Positions 16,085 to 24,480 of a stretch of DNA of 64,000 nt are shown here, in pieces (the first letter of the stretch is position 1; each line of letters begins with the position of its first letter). Under the pieces are notes generated by a model. That model worked only from the letters and a program-made list of their open reading frames with translations. It searched no databases and was not told where the DNA came from. Source of the DNA: Sphingomonas naasensis (lineage in GTDB: Bacteria; Pseudomonadota; Alphaproteobacteria; Sphingomonadales; Sphingomonadaceae); NCBI RefSeq assembly GCF_004792695.1, contig NZ_SRXU01000005.1, forward strand, positions 186,001 through 250,000, given 5' to 3'. The translations under genes were made by a program, and so were the position numbers.

Positions 16085-17350
16085 GTGACCACGTCGCGCG
16101 CTCCCCTTTCGTTAGAGGCCGCCCCCGCGGGCCTCAGGCGCATGCGGCTGGTCGCGACCGGGCTGCTCGTGCTGATGGCCGCGATCTTCGTGGCGGCGCG
16201 CTATTTCGACCATCTCCATCCGGCGGTGGGCTATGTCCGCGCCTTTTCCGAGGCGGCGATGGTCGGCGGGCTCGCCGACTGGTTCGCGGTGACCGCTCTG
16301 TTCCGCCACCCGCTCCATCTGCCGATCCCGCACACCGCGATCATCCCGCGCAACAAGGACCGGATCGCCGACACGCTCGCCGCCTTCCTGCGCGACAATT
16401 TCCTGATCCCGAAAGTGGTGGCGCGGCGGATGCAGCGGCTCAACGTCGCCGGCGCGGCGGGACGCTGGCTCGCCAACCCGCCGATGGGGCGCGGCCGGAT
16501 CGGCAGCGGCGCCTCGCGGCTCGCCGCCGACATCCTCGAATCGCTCGATCAGGAGCGGCTGGGCGGCATGGCCAAGGGCGCGATCGCGGGGCGGCTGCGC
16601 GCGATCGAGATCGCGCCGCTGTTCGGGCAGGCGCTCAACGCGGCGATCGCCAATGGCCGCCATTTGCCGCTGCTCGACGGGATGATCCGCTGGGCCTCGC
16701 GCGTGCTCGAAGCCAACGAGCATCTGATCCGCGACATGGTTCATGCCCGCGCCGGCACGGTGATGCGCTGGACCGGGCTCGACGAGACGCTCGCCAGCAA
16801 GATCATCGACGGACTGCACAAGCTGATCACCGAAATGGCCGAGGACCCCGACCACCCGCTGCGCGCCAAGGCCGAGGAAGGGCTCGAGCGGCTCGCCCAC
16901 GACCTCCAGCACAAGCCGGCGCTGCGCGACAAGGTCGAGGCGTTCAAGGGCGAGATGCTCGACAATCAGGCGTTTCATCGCTGGATCGAGGGGCTGTGGG
17001 AGGCGAGCCGCGCCGCCTTGCTGCGCGTCGCGCGCGACCCCGAGCGGGCGATGGCCGGCAAGGTCGGCGAGGCGCTCAAGCAGTTCGGCGAGACGCTGCA
17101 GACCGACAGGAAGCTCGCCGACACGATCAACCGCTTCGCGCGGCGCAGCGCGGTGGGCGCGGCCTCCGACTATGGCGACGGCATCGTCCGGCTGGTTTCC
17201 GACACGATCCGCGGCTGGGATGCGCGGACGGTGACCGGCCGGCTCGAAAATGCCGTCGGCCGCGACTTGCAATATATCCGGATCAACGGGACGTTGGTCG
17301 GCGGGCTGGTCGGGGTGGCGATCCACGCCGTGGATGCGGTCCTCCGCTAG
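16085..17350 (+). CDS. DUF445 membrane protein
   Basis: A 421-residue protein of the DUF445 (YjiN-like) family. GTG at 16085 is selected because GGGGAGC lies at the right distance. ATG 16142 is a shorter option. An N-terminal hydrophobic helix LVATGLLVLMAAIFVAARY is followed by the family signature AMVGGLADWFAVTALFRHPL, then PIPHTAIIPRNKDRI. A long, mostly helical middle region of about 250 residues follows. A final hydrophobic segment GTLVGGLVGVAIHAVDAVLR closes the protein. The function of the family is unknown, and it is predicted to be inner-membrane anchored. It is 31 bp after the RND pump stop and may share its transcript. Confidence 0.87.
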   Translation: MTTSRAPLSLEAAPAGLRRMRLVATGLLVLMAAIFVAARYFDHLHPAVGYVRAFSEAAMVGGLADWFAVTALFRHPLHLPIPHTAIIPRNKDRIADTLAAFLRDNFLIPKVVARRMQRLNVAGAAGRWLANPPMGRGRIGSGASRLAADILESLDQERLGGMAKGAIAGRLRAIEIAPLFGQALNAAIANGRHLPLLDGMIRWASRVLEANEHLIRDMVHARAGTVMRWTGLDETLASKIIDGLHKLITEMAEDPDHPLRAKAEEGLERLAHDLQHKPALRDKVEAFKGEMLDNQAFHRWIEGLWEASRAALLRVARDPERAMAGKVGEALKQFGETLQTDRKLADTINRFARRSAVGAASDYGDGIVRLVSDTIRGWDARTVTGRLENAVGRDLQYIRINGTLVGGLVGVAIHAVDAVLR

Positions 17351-17372
17351 AGCCGGGAAAGGGAATTCGCCT

Positions 17373-17783
17373 ATGCTCGTTGCAGCGCTTCTGGCCTTCG
17401 CCATCCCCGCCGATCCCGGCCAGGCCGAGATCCTCGCTTTCGCCGATGCGTTCGATCGTGCCCAGCTGGCGCAGGATGCCAAGGCGCTCGAGACGATGGT
17501 CGACGACGATCTCGTCTATGTCGACGGCACCGGGAAGCGACAGGGCAAGAAGGCGTTCATCGCGCTGTGGACCACGCCGGGGGACCGGTTCGAGCCGGTG
17601 GTGCTGATCGATCGACGCGTGGTGCTGCTCGGCAACGATGCCGCGGTGGTGAATGCCGAGACCATGCTCAGCGGCAGTTCGAACGGCGAGCGCTTCAGCG
17701 CGCGGATCCGCTATGCCGACACCTTCCGCCGGATCGGCGGCAAATGGCGCGCGGTGCACATCCAGGTCACGCCGATCCGCTGA
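17373..17783 (+). CDS. NTF2-like (DUF4440/SnoaL) small protein
   Basis: A 136-residue protein with an NTF2-like cone fold pattern: FADAFDRAQLAQDAKALETMVDDDLVYVDG at residues about 23-52, then GKKAFIALW, VVNAETMLSG and a final YADTFRRIGGKWRAVHIQVTP strand pair. A short hydrophobic start (MLVAALLAFAIPADPGQA) suggests export. GGGAAAGGGA precedes ATG 17373. Such proteins range from ketosteroid-isomerase-like enzymes to simple ligand binders, and no substrate is indicated. It follows the DUF445 gene by 22 bp. Confidence 0.75.
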   Translation: MLVAALLAFAIPADPGQAEILAFADAFDRAQLAQDAKALETMVDDDLVYVDGTGKRQGKKAFIALWTTPGDRFEPVVLIDRRVVLLGNDAAVVNAETMLSGSSNGERFSARIRYADTFRRIGGKWRAVHIQVTPIR

Positions 17784-17807
17784 CGCCGGCGGTGGCGACG
17801 GCGCGGC

Positions 17808-18278
17808 TCAGCCCGTCGCGGTGGCCCGGGTCTCGGGCGTCGCGCCTTCGAGCAGGAACTCGCCCTGATCGGCGCCGTCCCAATAATGCGCGCGGATGCC
17901 ATGGACCTTGATCAGCGTCAGGCCGGGGGTGTCGACGCCGTCCTCGAACCACAGCGACAGGCCCTTGGTCCAATGTTCCTCGAACCGGGCCTTGTCCTTG
18001 ATCAACTCGGCCTCGCCTTCGATATGGACGAACACCGGCTTCATGCCGAGCAGCCCGCCTTTGCCGTGGAAGCTCAGCGCGCAGCGCGGGTCGGCGCGCA
18101 GATCCTGCACCGTGCGCGTGTCCTCGCAGGCGAAATACCAGCTGTCGCCGTCATATTCGACGTCGCGATTGTTGCTCATCGGGCGCCCGGCGATCGCGCC
18201 GCCGTCCGAATGGGTCGAGAGCGTCGCGAAGTCGATGTCCTTGAGGATCTCGGCGAGGTCGGCCAGCGTCTTGGTCAT
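17808..18278 (-). CDS. Pyridoxamine 5'-phosphate oxidase-like general stress protein (flavin-binding split barrel)
   Basis: A 156-residue split-barrel protein. Visible are FATLSTHSDGGAIAGRPMSN at residues 20-40, WYFACEDTRTVQDLRADPRCALSFHG and PVFVHIEGEAELIKDK, the pattern of the PPOX-class/general stress protein 26 family that binds FMN or F420-like cofactors. Its reaction is unknown and it is not the PdxH of this genome, which is at 5648. The start ATG at 18278 follows GGAGCAGG. It is convergent with the NTF2-like gene (25 bp apart) and is preceded by a HAD gene on the same strand. Confidence 0.82.
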   Translation of the reverse strand: MTKTLADLAEILKDIDFATLSTHSDGGAIAGRPMSNNRDVEYDGDSWYFACEDTRTVQDLRADPRCALSFHGKGGLLGMKPVFVHIEGEAELIKDKARFEEHWTKGLSLWFEDGVDTPGLTLIKVHGIRAHYWDGADQGEFLLEGATPETRATATG

Positions 18279-18325
18279 GCATCCTGCTCCGCTTTGTGTG
18301 GAGGACAGAACGCCGGCGGCCCGAA

Positions 18326-19006
18326 TTATCTCCAGTCGAGCGCCGTCCAGCCGCGCGCGCCGGCCAGCGCGGCGAGCGGGCCATGGGCGTTCACCGCGAA
18401 CGCCTCGTCCGCCCATTCGAGCAGCGGCGCATCGGAGACATGGTCCGAATAGGCGCGGATGTGACAATCGGCGCGGGCGAGTCCCGCTTTGGCCATCCAG
18501 TCTTCGATCATGCGGAGCTTTACGGGCCCGTAACAGTTATCCCCCTCGATCAGGGAGAGAATACGGCCTTGCCCATCGCGCTTCGCCTGCGTGGCGACCA
18601 CATCGTCGAACCCGAGCAGCCGCGCGATCGCGCCGGCATAATAGCCGTGCGAGGCCGTCGCCATGACCAGCCGATAGCCGGCAGCACGATCCGCCGCGAT
18701 GCGTTCGCGCGCGCCGTGGAGCACACCCGTTTCGATTTCGGCCGCGGCGAACGACTCTGCGACCGCAGCGAGATCGGCTTCGCCGAGCGCGCGCCCGAGC
18801 AGCAGGCGGTGCGAGAGCTGCTTCAGCCCGGCGCGATCGACAAGCCGGACCAGATAGCCGAGCCCCGCCGCGCCGACGACCGGCATCAGCGCGAGGCGCC
18901 ACGGCGCGCGCATCCGCGCGGCATGGACGAGGAATCGCGTCCAGGTCGGTGCCGCGGTGATGGTCTTGTCCATGTCGTAGATTGCGAGGCGCTGCATCGG
19001 GCGCAT
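18326..19006 (-). CDS. HAD-IB family phosphatase
   Basis: A 226-residue haloacid-dehalogenase-like hydrolase. Motif I is YDMDKTIT (residues about 9-16), with the nucleophilic Asp and general acid Asp. Motif II lies in VMATASHGYYAG. Motif III/IV is near ADCHIRAYSDHVSDAPLLEWA, where the conserved phosphoserine-phosphatase-like SDHVSD pattern binds Mg2+. The cap is helical (residues about 20-95). These features place it with SerB/PSP-like HAD-IB enzymes acting on small phosphomonoesters. The substrate is not known. The start could be ATG 19006 or ATG 18997. Confidence 0.85.
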   Translation of the reverse strand: MRPMQRLAIYDMDKTITAAPTWTRFLVHAARMRAPWRLALMPVVGAAGLGYLVRLVDRAGLKQLSHRLLLGRALGEADLAAVAESFAAAEIETGVLHGARERIAADRAAGYRLVMATASHGYYAGAIARLLGFDDVVATQAKRDGQGRILSLIEGDNCYGPVKLRMIEDWMAKAGLARADCHIRAYSDHVSDAPLLEWADEAFAVNAHGPLAALAGARGWTALDWR

Positions 19007-19074
19007 CTAGGCCTTCTCAGCATGGCAGAGCAAATCCTTGCCGATCCATCGCGAATCGCCGAAAGGTGGCGACG

Positions 19075-20184
19075 ATGAGGGGAAGCGCGGATTTCGAACG
19101 GGTCGACTCGGGCGGCGGCACGACGCTGCGCTTCACGGGCAATTTGTCGCTCGCCTGCCTGCGCGACCTGCCCGAGCGGCTGGGCGCGATCGACGAGCCC
19201 GTCGCCAAGCTGGATCTGAGCGAAGTCGAGCGGATCGACACGGTCGGCGCGTGGCTGATCCATCGCCTCGCGCGCGACAAGGGCGCGGCGATCGAGGGGC
19301 TCGAGCCCGACGAGCAGCATCTGCTCGATCAGGTCGCCGCCGCCGAGCATCCGATCGAGCTGCCGCGCAAGCCCGCCGATCCGTTCACCCGGATGCTCGG
19401 CGAAATCGGCGACGCGGTGTTCACCGCGGGGCACACGCTCTACGGCCTGCTCGGCTTTCTCGGCGCCACGCTGCTCGCCTTCTGGAACGTCGCGACGCAT
19501 CCGAAGCGCTTCCGCTTCAATGCCACGGTGCATCGCTTCGAGGTCGTCGGCGTCTCGGCGCTGGGCATCATCGGGCTGATGAGCTTCCTGATCGGCATCG
19601 TCATCGCGCAGCAAGGCGCGGTGCAGCTCCGCCAGTTCGGCGCCGAGGTCTACACGATCAATCTCGTCGGGCGGATCACCCTGCGCGAGCTCGGCGTGCT
19701 GATGACTGCGATCATGGTCGCCGGGCGCTCGGGATCGGCCTTCGCCGCGCAGATCGGCACGATGAAGCTCACCGAAGAGATCGACGCGATGCGCACGATC
19801 GGCGTCTCGCCGATGGAGGCGCTGGTGGTGCCGCGCACGCTCGCGGTGGTGCTGATGATGCCGCTGCTCGGCTTCTACGCCTCGCTGGTCGCGATCATGG
19901 GCGGCGGGCTGCTCTGCTGGATCAGTCTCGACATTCCGCCGGTCACCTTCATCCAGCGCATCCGCGAAGTCGTGCCGCTCACCGATCTGTGGGTCGGGCT
20001 GGTCAAGGCGCCGGTGTTCGGCGCGATCATCGCGATGTCGGGCTGCTTCCAGGGCATGCAGGTCGAGGCCGATGCCGAGCAGGTCGGCCGCCGGACCACG
20101 GTCGCGGTGGTGCAGGCGATCTTCCTCGTGATCGTGCTCGACGCCTTCTTCGCGGTGTTCTTCAGCGAGGTGGGCTGGATATGA
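19075..20184 (+). CDS. MlaE-type ABC permease with N-terminal STAS domain
   Basis: A 369-residue permease of the Mla phospholipid transport system. Residues about 1-95 form a STAS domain (DLSEVERIDTVGAWLIHRLA), which in E. coli is a separate protein, MlaB. Residues about 125-369 form the MlaE permease with FEVVGVSALGIIGLMSFLIG, GRSGSAFAAQIGTMKLTEEI and DAMRTIGVSPMEALVVPR. The STAS fusion is common in alphaproteobacteria. It heads a four-gene operon in which permease, ATPase, MCE protein and lipoprotein genes overlap or lie within 7 bp. The likely role is retrograde or anterograde lipid movement across the periplasm, keeping outer-membrane asymmetry. Confidence 0.92.
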   Translation: MRGSADFERVDSGGGTTLRFTGNLSLACLRDLPERLGAIDEPVAKLDLSEVERIDTVGAWLIHRLARDKGAAIEGLEPDEQHLLDQVAAAEHPIELPRKPADPFTRMLGEIGDAVFTAGHTLYGLLGFLGATLLAFWNVATHPKRFRFNATVHRFEVVGVSALGIIGLMSFLIGIVIAQQGAVQLRQFGAEVYTINLVGRITLRELGVLMTAIMVAGRSGSAFAAQIGTMKLTEEIDAMRTIGVSPMEALVVPRTLAVVLMMPLLGFYASLVAIMGGGLLCWISLDIPPVTFIQRIREVVPLTDLWVGLVKAPVFGAIIAMSGCFQGMQVEADAEQVGRRTTVAVVQAIFLVIVLDAFFAVFFSEVGWI

Positions 20185-20987
20185 TGGCGCGCCGCGAGCA
20201 GGACGAGGTGATCATCCGCGTCCGCGACCTCAAGAACGGTTTCGGCGAGCAGATCGTCCATGACGGGCTCGAGCTCGACGTGCGCCGCGGCGAGATCCTC
20301 GGCGTGGTCGGCGGATCGGGCACCGGCAAATCGGTGCTGATGCGCTCGATCATCGGGCTGCAGACGCCGATCGAAGGCAGCGTTGAGGTGTTCGGCGAGA
20401 ACACGATCGGGCGCGAGGAGACCGACGCGATCAACATCCGCAAGCGCTGGGGCATCCTGTTCCAGGGCGGCGCGCTGTTCTCGACGCTGACCGTCGCCGA
20501 GAACGTCCAGGTACCGATCAAGGAATTCTACCCGGGGCTCGACCAGGCGCTGCTCGACGAGATCGCCGCGTACAAGGTGGTGATGACCGGGCTGCCGCCC
20601 GATGCGGGGCCCAAATATCCGGCCGAGCTCTCGGGCGGCATGAAGAAGCGCGCCGGCCTCGCCCGCGCGCTGGCGCTCGATCCCGAGCTTCTGTTCCTCG
20701 ACGAGCCGACCGCCGGGCTCGACCCGATCGGCGCGGCGGCGTTCGACGAGCTCACCGCCTCGCTGCAGAAGACGCTGGGACTGACGGTGTTCCTGATCAC
20801 CCACGATCTCGATACGCTCTACGCGATCTGCGACCGGGTCGCGGTGCTCGCCGACAAGCGCGTGATCGCGGTCGGGACGATCGACGAGCTGCTCGCGCTG
20901 GATCACCCCTGGATTCAGGAATATTTCAATGGACCGCGCGGCCGCGCCGCGGTCGCCAGCGCCGAAAAGGCGCAAGCGGGAACATGA
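20181..20987 (+). CDS. MlaF-type ABC transporter ATPase
   Basis: A 268-residue ATP-binding subunit of the Mla transporter. Walker A is GGSGTGKS (about residue 45). The Q-loop is in GILFQGGALFSTLTV, the signature is LSGGMKKRAGLARAL, Walker B is LLFLDEPTAGLDP, and the H-loop is LITHDLDTL. The GALFSTLTVAENV wording is characteristic of MlaF rather than drug exporters. The start overlaps the permease stop (ATGATG). A 30-residue C-terminal extension GPRGRAAVASAEKAQ follows the ATPase core, which in MlaF proteins can contact the partner STAS domain. Confidence 0.93.
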   Translation: MMARREQDEVIIRVRDLKNGFGEQIVHDGLELDVRRGEILGVVGGSGTGKSVLMRSIIGLQTPIEGSVEVFGENTIGREETDAINIRKRWGILFQGGALFSTLTVAENVQVPIKEFYPGLDQALLDEIAAYKVVMTGLPPDAGPKYPAELSGGMKKRAGLARALALDPELLFLDEPTAGLDPIGAAAFDELTASLQKTLGLTVFLITHDLDTLYAICDRVAVLADKRVIAVGTIDELLALDHPWIQEYFNGPRGRAAVASAEKAQAGT

Positions 20988-20994
20988 GGCTCTG

Positions 20995-21957
20995 ATGGAA
21001 ACGCGATCGAACCATGTACTCGTCGGCGCCGTGGTGCTGATCCTGCTCGCCGTGCTCGCGCTGTTCATCGTCTGGCTGGCGCGATTGGGCGGCGGCAACG
21101 AGCGCGAATACGACATCTTCTTCAAACAAGCGGTCGACGGGCTCAATCGAGGCTCGACGGTGAGCTTCTCGGGCGTGCCTTCCGGGCAGGTCAAGGATAT
21201 CAGCTTCTGGAAGCCCGATCCCAGCCTGGTCCGCGTGCGGATCAGCGTGAACGACGATGTGCCGATCCTCGAGGGCACCACCGCCTCGATCCAGGGCAGC
21301 TTCACCGGGCCGAGCACCGTCCAGCTCGACGGCGCAGTCAAGGGCGCGCCACCGATCGTCTGCCCCGAGGATCACCCGCGCGCGGCCTGCCCGCTCGGCG
21401 TTCCCGTGATCCCGACCAAGCAGGGCGGCCTCGGCGCGCTGCTGAGCTCTGCGCCGCAGCTGCTCGAGCGCATCTCGACGCTGACCGAGCGCCTCTCCGA
21501 GCTGCTCGGCGACAAGAACCAGAATTCGATCGCCGGCATCCTCGCCAACACCAACCGGCTCACCGACGCGCTCGCCGATCGTGGCCCCGAGATCGCCGCG
21601 ACGCTCGCCGAGACGCGGATTGCGATCCAGAAGTTCGGCGGCGCGACCGAAGAGCTCGGCAAGCTCGCTGCGACGACCAACGGCGTGCTCGCCGACGATG
21701 TGCGGCCGACGATCGCCAACCTCAACCGCACGATCGGCGCGGCGCGCAAGTCGATGGAGACGCTCGACGCGACGATCGGCGACGCCCGGCCCGGGCTGCA
21801 GGCGCTTTCCAAGAAGACGATCCCCGAGATCGGCCAGCTCGTCCAGGATCTGCGCGTGATGTCGACCAGCCTCGCCTCGGTCGCGGAGAAGCTCGACCAG
21901 GGCGGCGCATCGAGCCTGATCGGCTCGCCCAAGCTGCCCGACTACAAGCCCAAATGA
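20995..21957 (+). CDS. MlaD-type MCE-domain protein
   Basis: A 320-residue periplasmic lipid-binding component. An N-terminal membrane anchor (HVLVGAVVLILLAVLALFIVWLA, residues 7-30) precedes the MCE domain (about 38-120: EYDIFFKQAVDGLNRGSTVS, VKDISFWKPDPSLVRVRISV). A long helical region with repeated heptad-like leucines runs from about residue 155 to 305. The C-terminal helical extension is longer than in E. coli MlaD, as in many alphaproteobacterial MCE proteins, and may form a channel-like barrel or tunnel. The gene is 7 bp after the ATPase and overlaps the lipoprotein gene. Start ATG 20995. Confidence 0.92.
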   Translation: METRSNHVLVGAVVLILLAVLALFIVWLARLGGGNEREYDIFFKQAVDGLNRGSTVSFSGVPSGQVKDISFWKPDPSLVRVRISVNDDVPILEGTTASIQGSFTGPSTVQLDGAVKGAPPIVCPEDHPRAACPLGVPVIPTKQGGLGALLSSAPQLLERISTLTERLSELLGDKNQNSIAGILANTNRLTDALADRGPEIAATLAETRIAIQKFGGATEELGKLAATTNGVLADDVRPTIANLNRTIGAARKSMETLDATIGDARPGLQALSKKTIPEIGQLVQDLRVMSTSLASVAEKLDQGGASSLIGSPKLPDYKPK

Positions 21958-22559
21958 GGACCATGATGACCAAGCGCGCTTTGCTCCTCGCCCTGCCGTT
22001 GCTCGCGGCTTCGCTGAGCGGCTGCATCTCGTTCGGCGGCAAGCCGCCCAAATCGCTGCTGACGCTGACGCCGAGCGCTACGCTCCCGGTCGGCGAATCA
22101 CAGCGCTCGAACGTCGCCGCGACGATCACCATCGCGGTGCCGTCGCTGCCGCAGGAGCTCGCCTCGTCGCGCGTGCCAGTCCATTCGGGCGGGACGGCGA
22201 TCGCCTTCGTCAAGGACGCGCAATGGGTCGAGCGCCCGTCGCAGCTGTTCCAGCGACTGCTCGGCGACACGATCACCGCCAATACCGGCCGGCTGGTGCT
22301 CAGCTCGCGCCAGTCGATGCTCGATCCCGGCGCCTATCTGATGGGCGAGCTGCGCCGCTTCGGCGTGGAGGAAGAGACCAGAGAAGCGGTGGTGACCTAT
22401 GACGCCGCGCTGATCCGCGGACCCGAGAGCGTGGTCGAGAAGCGCCGCTTCGAGGCGCGCGTGCCGGTGACCGAGATCGAGGCGGCACCGGTCGGCGCCG
22501 CGCTCAATCAGGCGGCGAACGAGGTCGCCGCACAGGTCGCGGAGTGGGTCGGCAAATAG
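21954..22559 (+). CDS. ABC-type transport auxiliary lipoprotein (MCE/Mla-associated)
   Basis: A 201-residue lipoprotein. A signal peptide ALLLALPLLAASLSGC ends with a lipobox (LSGC, Cys near residue 24). The mature part matches the PqiC-like auxiliary family: SLLTLTP near the start, ITIAVPSLPQELASSRVPVH, and WVERPSQLFQRLLGDTI. It is usually anchored in the outer or inner membrane and completes the MCE transporter. ATG 21954 overlaps the stop of the MlaD gene. ATG 21966 has a better-placed GAGGA and may be the true start. It is the last gene of the operon, convergent with the cyclophilin gene. Confidence 0.85.
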   Translation: MRTMMTKRALLLALPLLAASLSGCISFGGKPPKSLLTLTPSATLPVGESQRSNVAATITIAVPSLPQELASSRVPVHSGGTAIAFVKDAQWVERPSQLFQRLLGDTITANTGRLVLSSRQSMLDPGAYLMGELRRFGVEEETREAVVTYDAALIRGPESVVEKRRFEARVPVTEIEAAPVGAALNQAANEVAAQVAEWVGK

Positions 22560-22562
22560 CCT

Positions 22563-23438
22563 TTACGGCGCGCGGCGGATCGGCGCCTGCGCGTTGCAGA
22601 TGTCGGCGCCGCCCGCGGGGACGGTGAAGAAGGGCGGCTTGCGGTTCTCGCGCTCGCGGATCCAAGCGGCGAAGCGTTCATTATCGGTCGCGCGATATTC
22701 GAAGCGCGGACGCTCGTCGGCGGGAAGCTGGCTGGCCAGCCGCACCGACAGGATCGGCAGCCGCTCGGCGGGATTCTCGTAGACGCCGAGCGCGCCGCCG
22801 CCGCGCGGCAATGCCGACAGCCATTGCATGCCCTCGACGATCCGGCCGACCAGCGCGATGTTGCGATCGAGATGGCGCGGGGCGTGGCCGATCACCGTGT
22901 AGAGCTCGGCGCCGCTGCCGGTCGAGGGCGCGAGATCGCGGGCGACGCCGACCATGCCGTAGCAATGCGTCAGCCAGCTGGTCTTGCCGTCGGTGGCGAG
23001 CGGCCAGCCATCGGCGCTGTGCGCGGTCTTCACGGCATAGGGATCGGTGCGCGCGAGGCTGGTGATGCCGTCGAAGCGCGGCCATTCATATTCGGCGGGC
23101 GGGTTCTCGATGACTTCGGGGGGCAGCGCGGTCTTGTCGTCGCCGCCGCCCCACTGCGTGACGTAATTGTCCTGCACGCGATAGACGCTCGTCCCGTCCC
23201 ACCAGCGCGCCTCGGCGAGCTTGCGGATATTGGCGACATGCGCAGGCGCATAGCGCGGCGCGAGGCGGATGAAGACCTGGTGCCCGCCGCGCAGCGTCAT
23301 CACCAGCAGCTCGTTGTCGGGAATCGCCCGCCAGTCGGCCGGCGCGGCATCGGCGGGCGACGGGGCGGCGGGAGCGGTCTGGGCGAGGGCCGGGACGGCG
23401 GCGGCGAGCGCGGACAGCGCGAGCAGGGGCTTGAGCAT
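22563..23438 (-). CDS. Exported peptidyl-prolyl cis-trans isomerase (cyclophilin type)
   Basis: A 291-residue protein with signal peptide [19 protein letters not shown] and a Pro/Ala-rich spacer. A cyclophilin-like domain spans about residues 45-250: [39 protein letters not shown], and [21 protein letters not shown]. The domain has sizeable insertions relative to PpiA (for example around the acidic segment after QWGG), and the canonical FHR motif reads YRV. Activity is therefore plausible but less certain than the fold. It probably acts on periplasmic proteins. The start at 23438 is preferred over an upstream in-frame start that would run into the tRNA gene. Confidence 0.82.
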   Translation of the reverse strand: MLKPLLALSALAAAVPALAQTAPAAPSPADAAPADWRAIPDNELLVMTLRGGHQVFIRLAPRYAPAHVANIRKLAEARWWDGTSVYRVQDNYVTQWGGGDDKTALPPEVIENPPAEYEWPRFDGITSLARTDPYAVKTAHSADGWPLATDGKTSWLTHCYGMVGVARDLAPSTGSGAELYTVIGHAPRHLDRNIALVGRIVEGMQWLSALPRGGGALGVYENPAERLPILSVRLASQLPADERPRFEYRATDNERFAAWIRERENRKPPFFTVPAGGADICNAQAPIRRAP

Positions 23439-23514
23439 CACCGCAGACTGGCACGCGCACCCGCGCTTGCCTAGCCTCCCGCCACCGGCTAGGGCACGCG
23501 GCTTCCGGGTATGC

Positions 23515-23605
23515 GGAGCGGTGGCCGAGTGGTCGAAGGCGCTCGCCTGGAAAGTGAGTATACGGCAAAACCGTATCGAGGGTTCGAATCCCTCCCGCTC
23601 CGCCA
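23515..23605 (+). tRNA. tRNA-Ser (anticodon GGA)
   Basis: A complete 91-nt tRNA with encoded CCA. The acceptor stem is GGAGCGG (23515-23521) with CCGCTCC (23595-23601). The anticodon stem is CTCGC/GTGAG with loop CTGGAAA and anticodon GGA at 23549-23551. A long variable arm (GTATACGGCAAAACCGTAT region) is typical of class II serine tRNAs. The T-arm contains GGTTCGAATCC. It reads UCC and UCU serine codons. Its 3' end is the attachment site of an integrated element. Confidence 0.97.
23591..23605 (+). other. attL: 3' end of tRNA-Ser
   Basis: The last 15 bases of the tRNA gene including CCA. They are repeated exactly at 24894-24908, so the tRNA is kept intact on the integrase-proximal side, as usual for tRNA-targeting integrases. 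Confidence 0.85.
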
Positions 23606-23649
23606 CTTACGCCTTTTTCGGGCCTCGCCAAAACCCCTGAAAACTGCTA

Positions 23650-23675
23650 AAAAGCCGCAGAAATCAGCGGTTTTT
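23650..23675 (+). terminator. Terminator-like hairpin after tRNA-Ser
   Basis: AAAAGCCGC and GCGGTTTTT pair around an 8-nt loop (AGAAATCA) and the hairpin ends in a five-T run. It lies 45 bp after the tRNA, within the left end of the integrated element, and would end the tRNA transcript before the integrase gene. Confidence 0.7.
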
Positions 23676-23756
23676 GTGTTCCGCTGAATTCCACTGGATC
23701 CGACACTATCCCAAAAATGTGTGGGGCAAAGTGTGGGGTAATATGGGGTGGACGCG

Positions 23757-24215
23757 ATGGGAAAGCTCACTGCATCGAAGGTCCGGGCGCTCGTTGAGCC
23801 AGGACGGTACTCCGACGGCGACGGCCTCTTTCTCGAATTGAACGGCAAAGATTCGGGTCGGTGGCTCCTGCGCGTTCAGATGGGCGGGCGCCGGAGAGAC
23901 TTCGGGTTGGGTTCGCTGCGGTCGGTCTCACTCGCTGATGCTCGTGAAGCCGCCTTCGTGATGCGAAAGAAGATCGCGCAGGGCATCGATCCGGTCGCCG
24001 AGCGGAAGCAGGAGCGGCTGGTGATCCCGACATTCCGCAAGGCGGCCGAGCTGGTTCACGAGGAACACGAGAAAGCCTGGAAGAACGGCAAGCATCAGAA
24101 CCAGTGGATCGCGACCCTCAAGACCTACGCCTTTCCGAGCCTTGGCGATCGTCTGGTCAGCGAGATCGAGGGGCCGCTGACAAGGGCTATCAGTCCGACT
24201 TCGACCTGCTGGTGA
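23757..24215 (+). pseudogene. Truncated P4-type tyrosine integrase
   Basis: The frame opens MGKLTASKVRALVEPGRYSD and contains the arm-binding DUF4102 domain (GLFLELNGKDSGRWLLRVQM; GSLRSVSLADAREAA; QGIDPVAERKQ) and the first part of the core-binding domain (WIATLKTYAFPSLGDRLV). Homology ends near residue 140 at EIEGP, followed by about 10 unrelated residues and a stop at 24215. The catalytic domain with the Arg-His-Arg-Tyr residues is absent, so the product cannot recombine DNA. Complete members have roughly 400 residues. An internal deletion has joined it to the next fragment. It is adjacent to and co-oriented with the tRNA target. Confidence 0.88.
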
Positions 24216-24480
24216 TCGTCAACCACCCGAAGCTGACCGACCGGGTGGAGTTCTGGTCGTCGGCCGAAGAGCGGCTCAACCGGGAACTTGCCATCACCAA
24301 GACACTGCGCACCCCGGTCAATTTTATCGTGCATACGCTGCAGGAGGTGAACGACGGGCTTGCGCACGGGCGCTATTTCTTCATGGACGTCGCCCGTGAT
24401 GGCATCGCGCTATACCAGAGCGACGACACCGAACTGCACCAGCCCAACCCAGTTCGGTTCCTCCATCGCGATATCTCACT
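24181..24480 (+). pseudogene. Fragment of a nucleotidyltransferase/HEPN-type protein
   Basis: In the frame that begins just where integrase homology ends, the translation reads QSDFDLLVIVNHPKLTDRVE, then FWSSAEERLNRELAITKTLR and FIVHTLQEVNDGLAHGRYFF, ending near IALYQSDDTELHQPNP. SDFDLLV is the metal-binding part of a minimal nucleotidyltransferase (MNT-like) domain. The downstream pattern is that of proteins that fuse this domain to a HEPN domain. The start with the GS motif is missing and similarity stops near 24450, so both ends are gone. Related pairs act as antitoxin/toxin in other bacteria, so the parent element may have carried such cargo. That last step is inference. Confidence 0.65.

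Noticed and set aside
11617..16143. An open frame of about 1500 codons on the minus strand opposite the RND efflux operon.
   Set aside because: It is fully antisense to two well-recognised genes, has a His/Arg/Asp-rich composition typical of reverse frames in high-GC DNA, and shows no domain.
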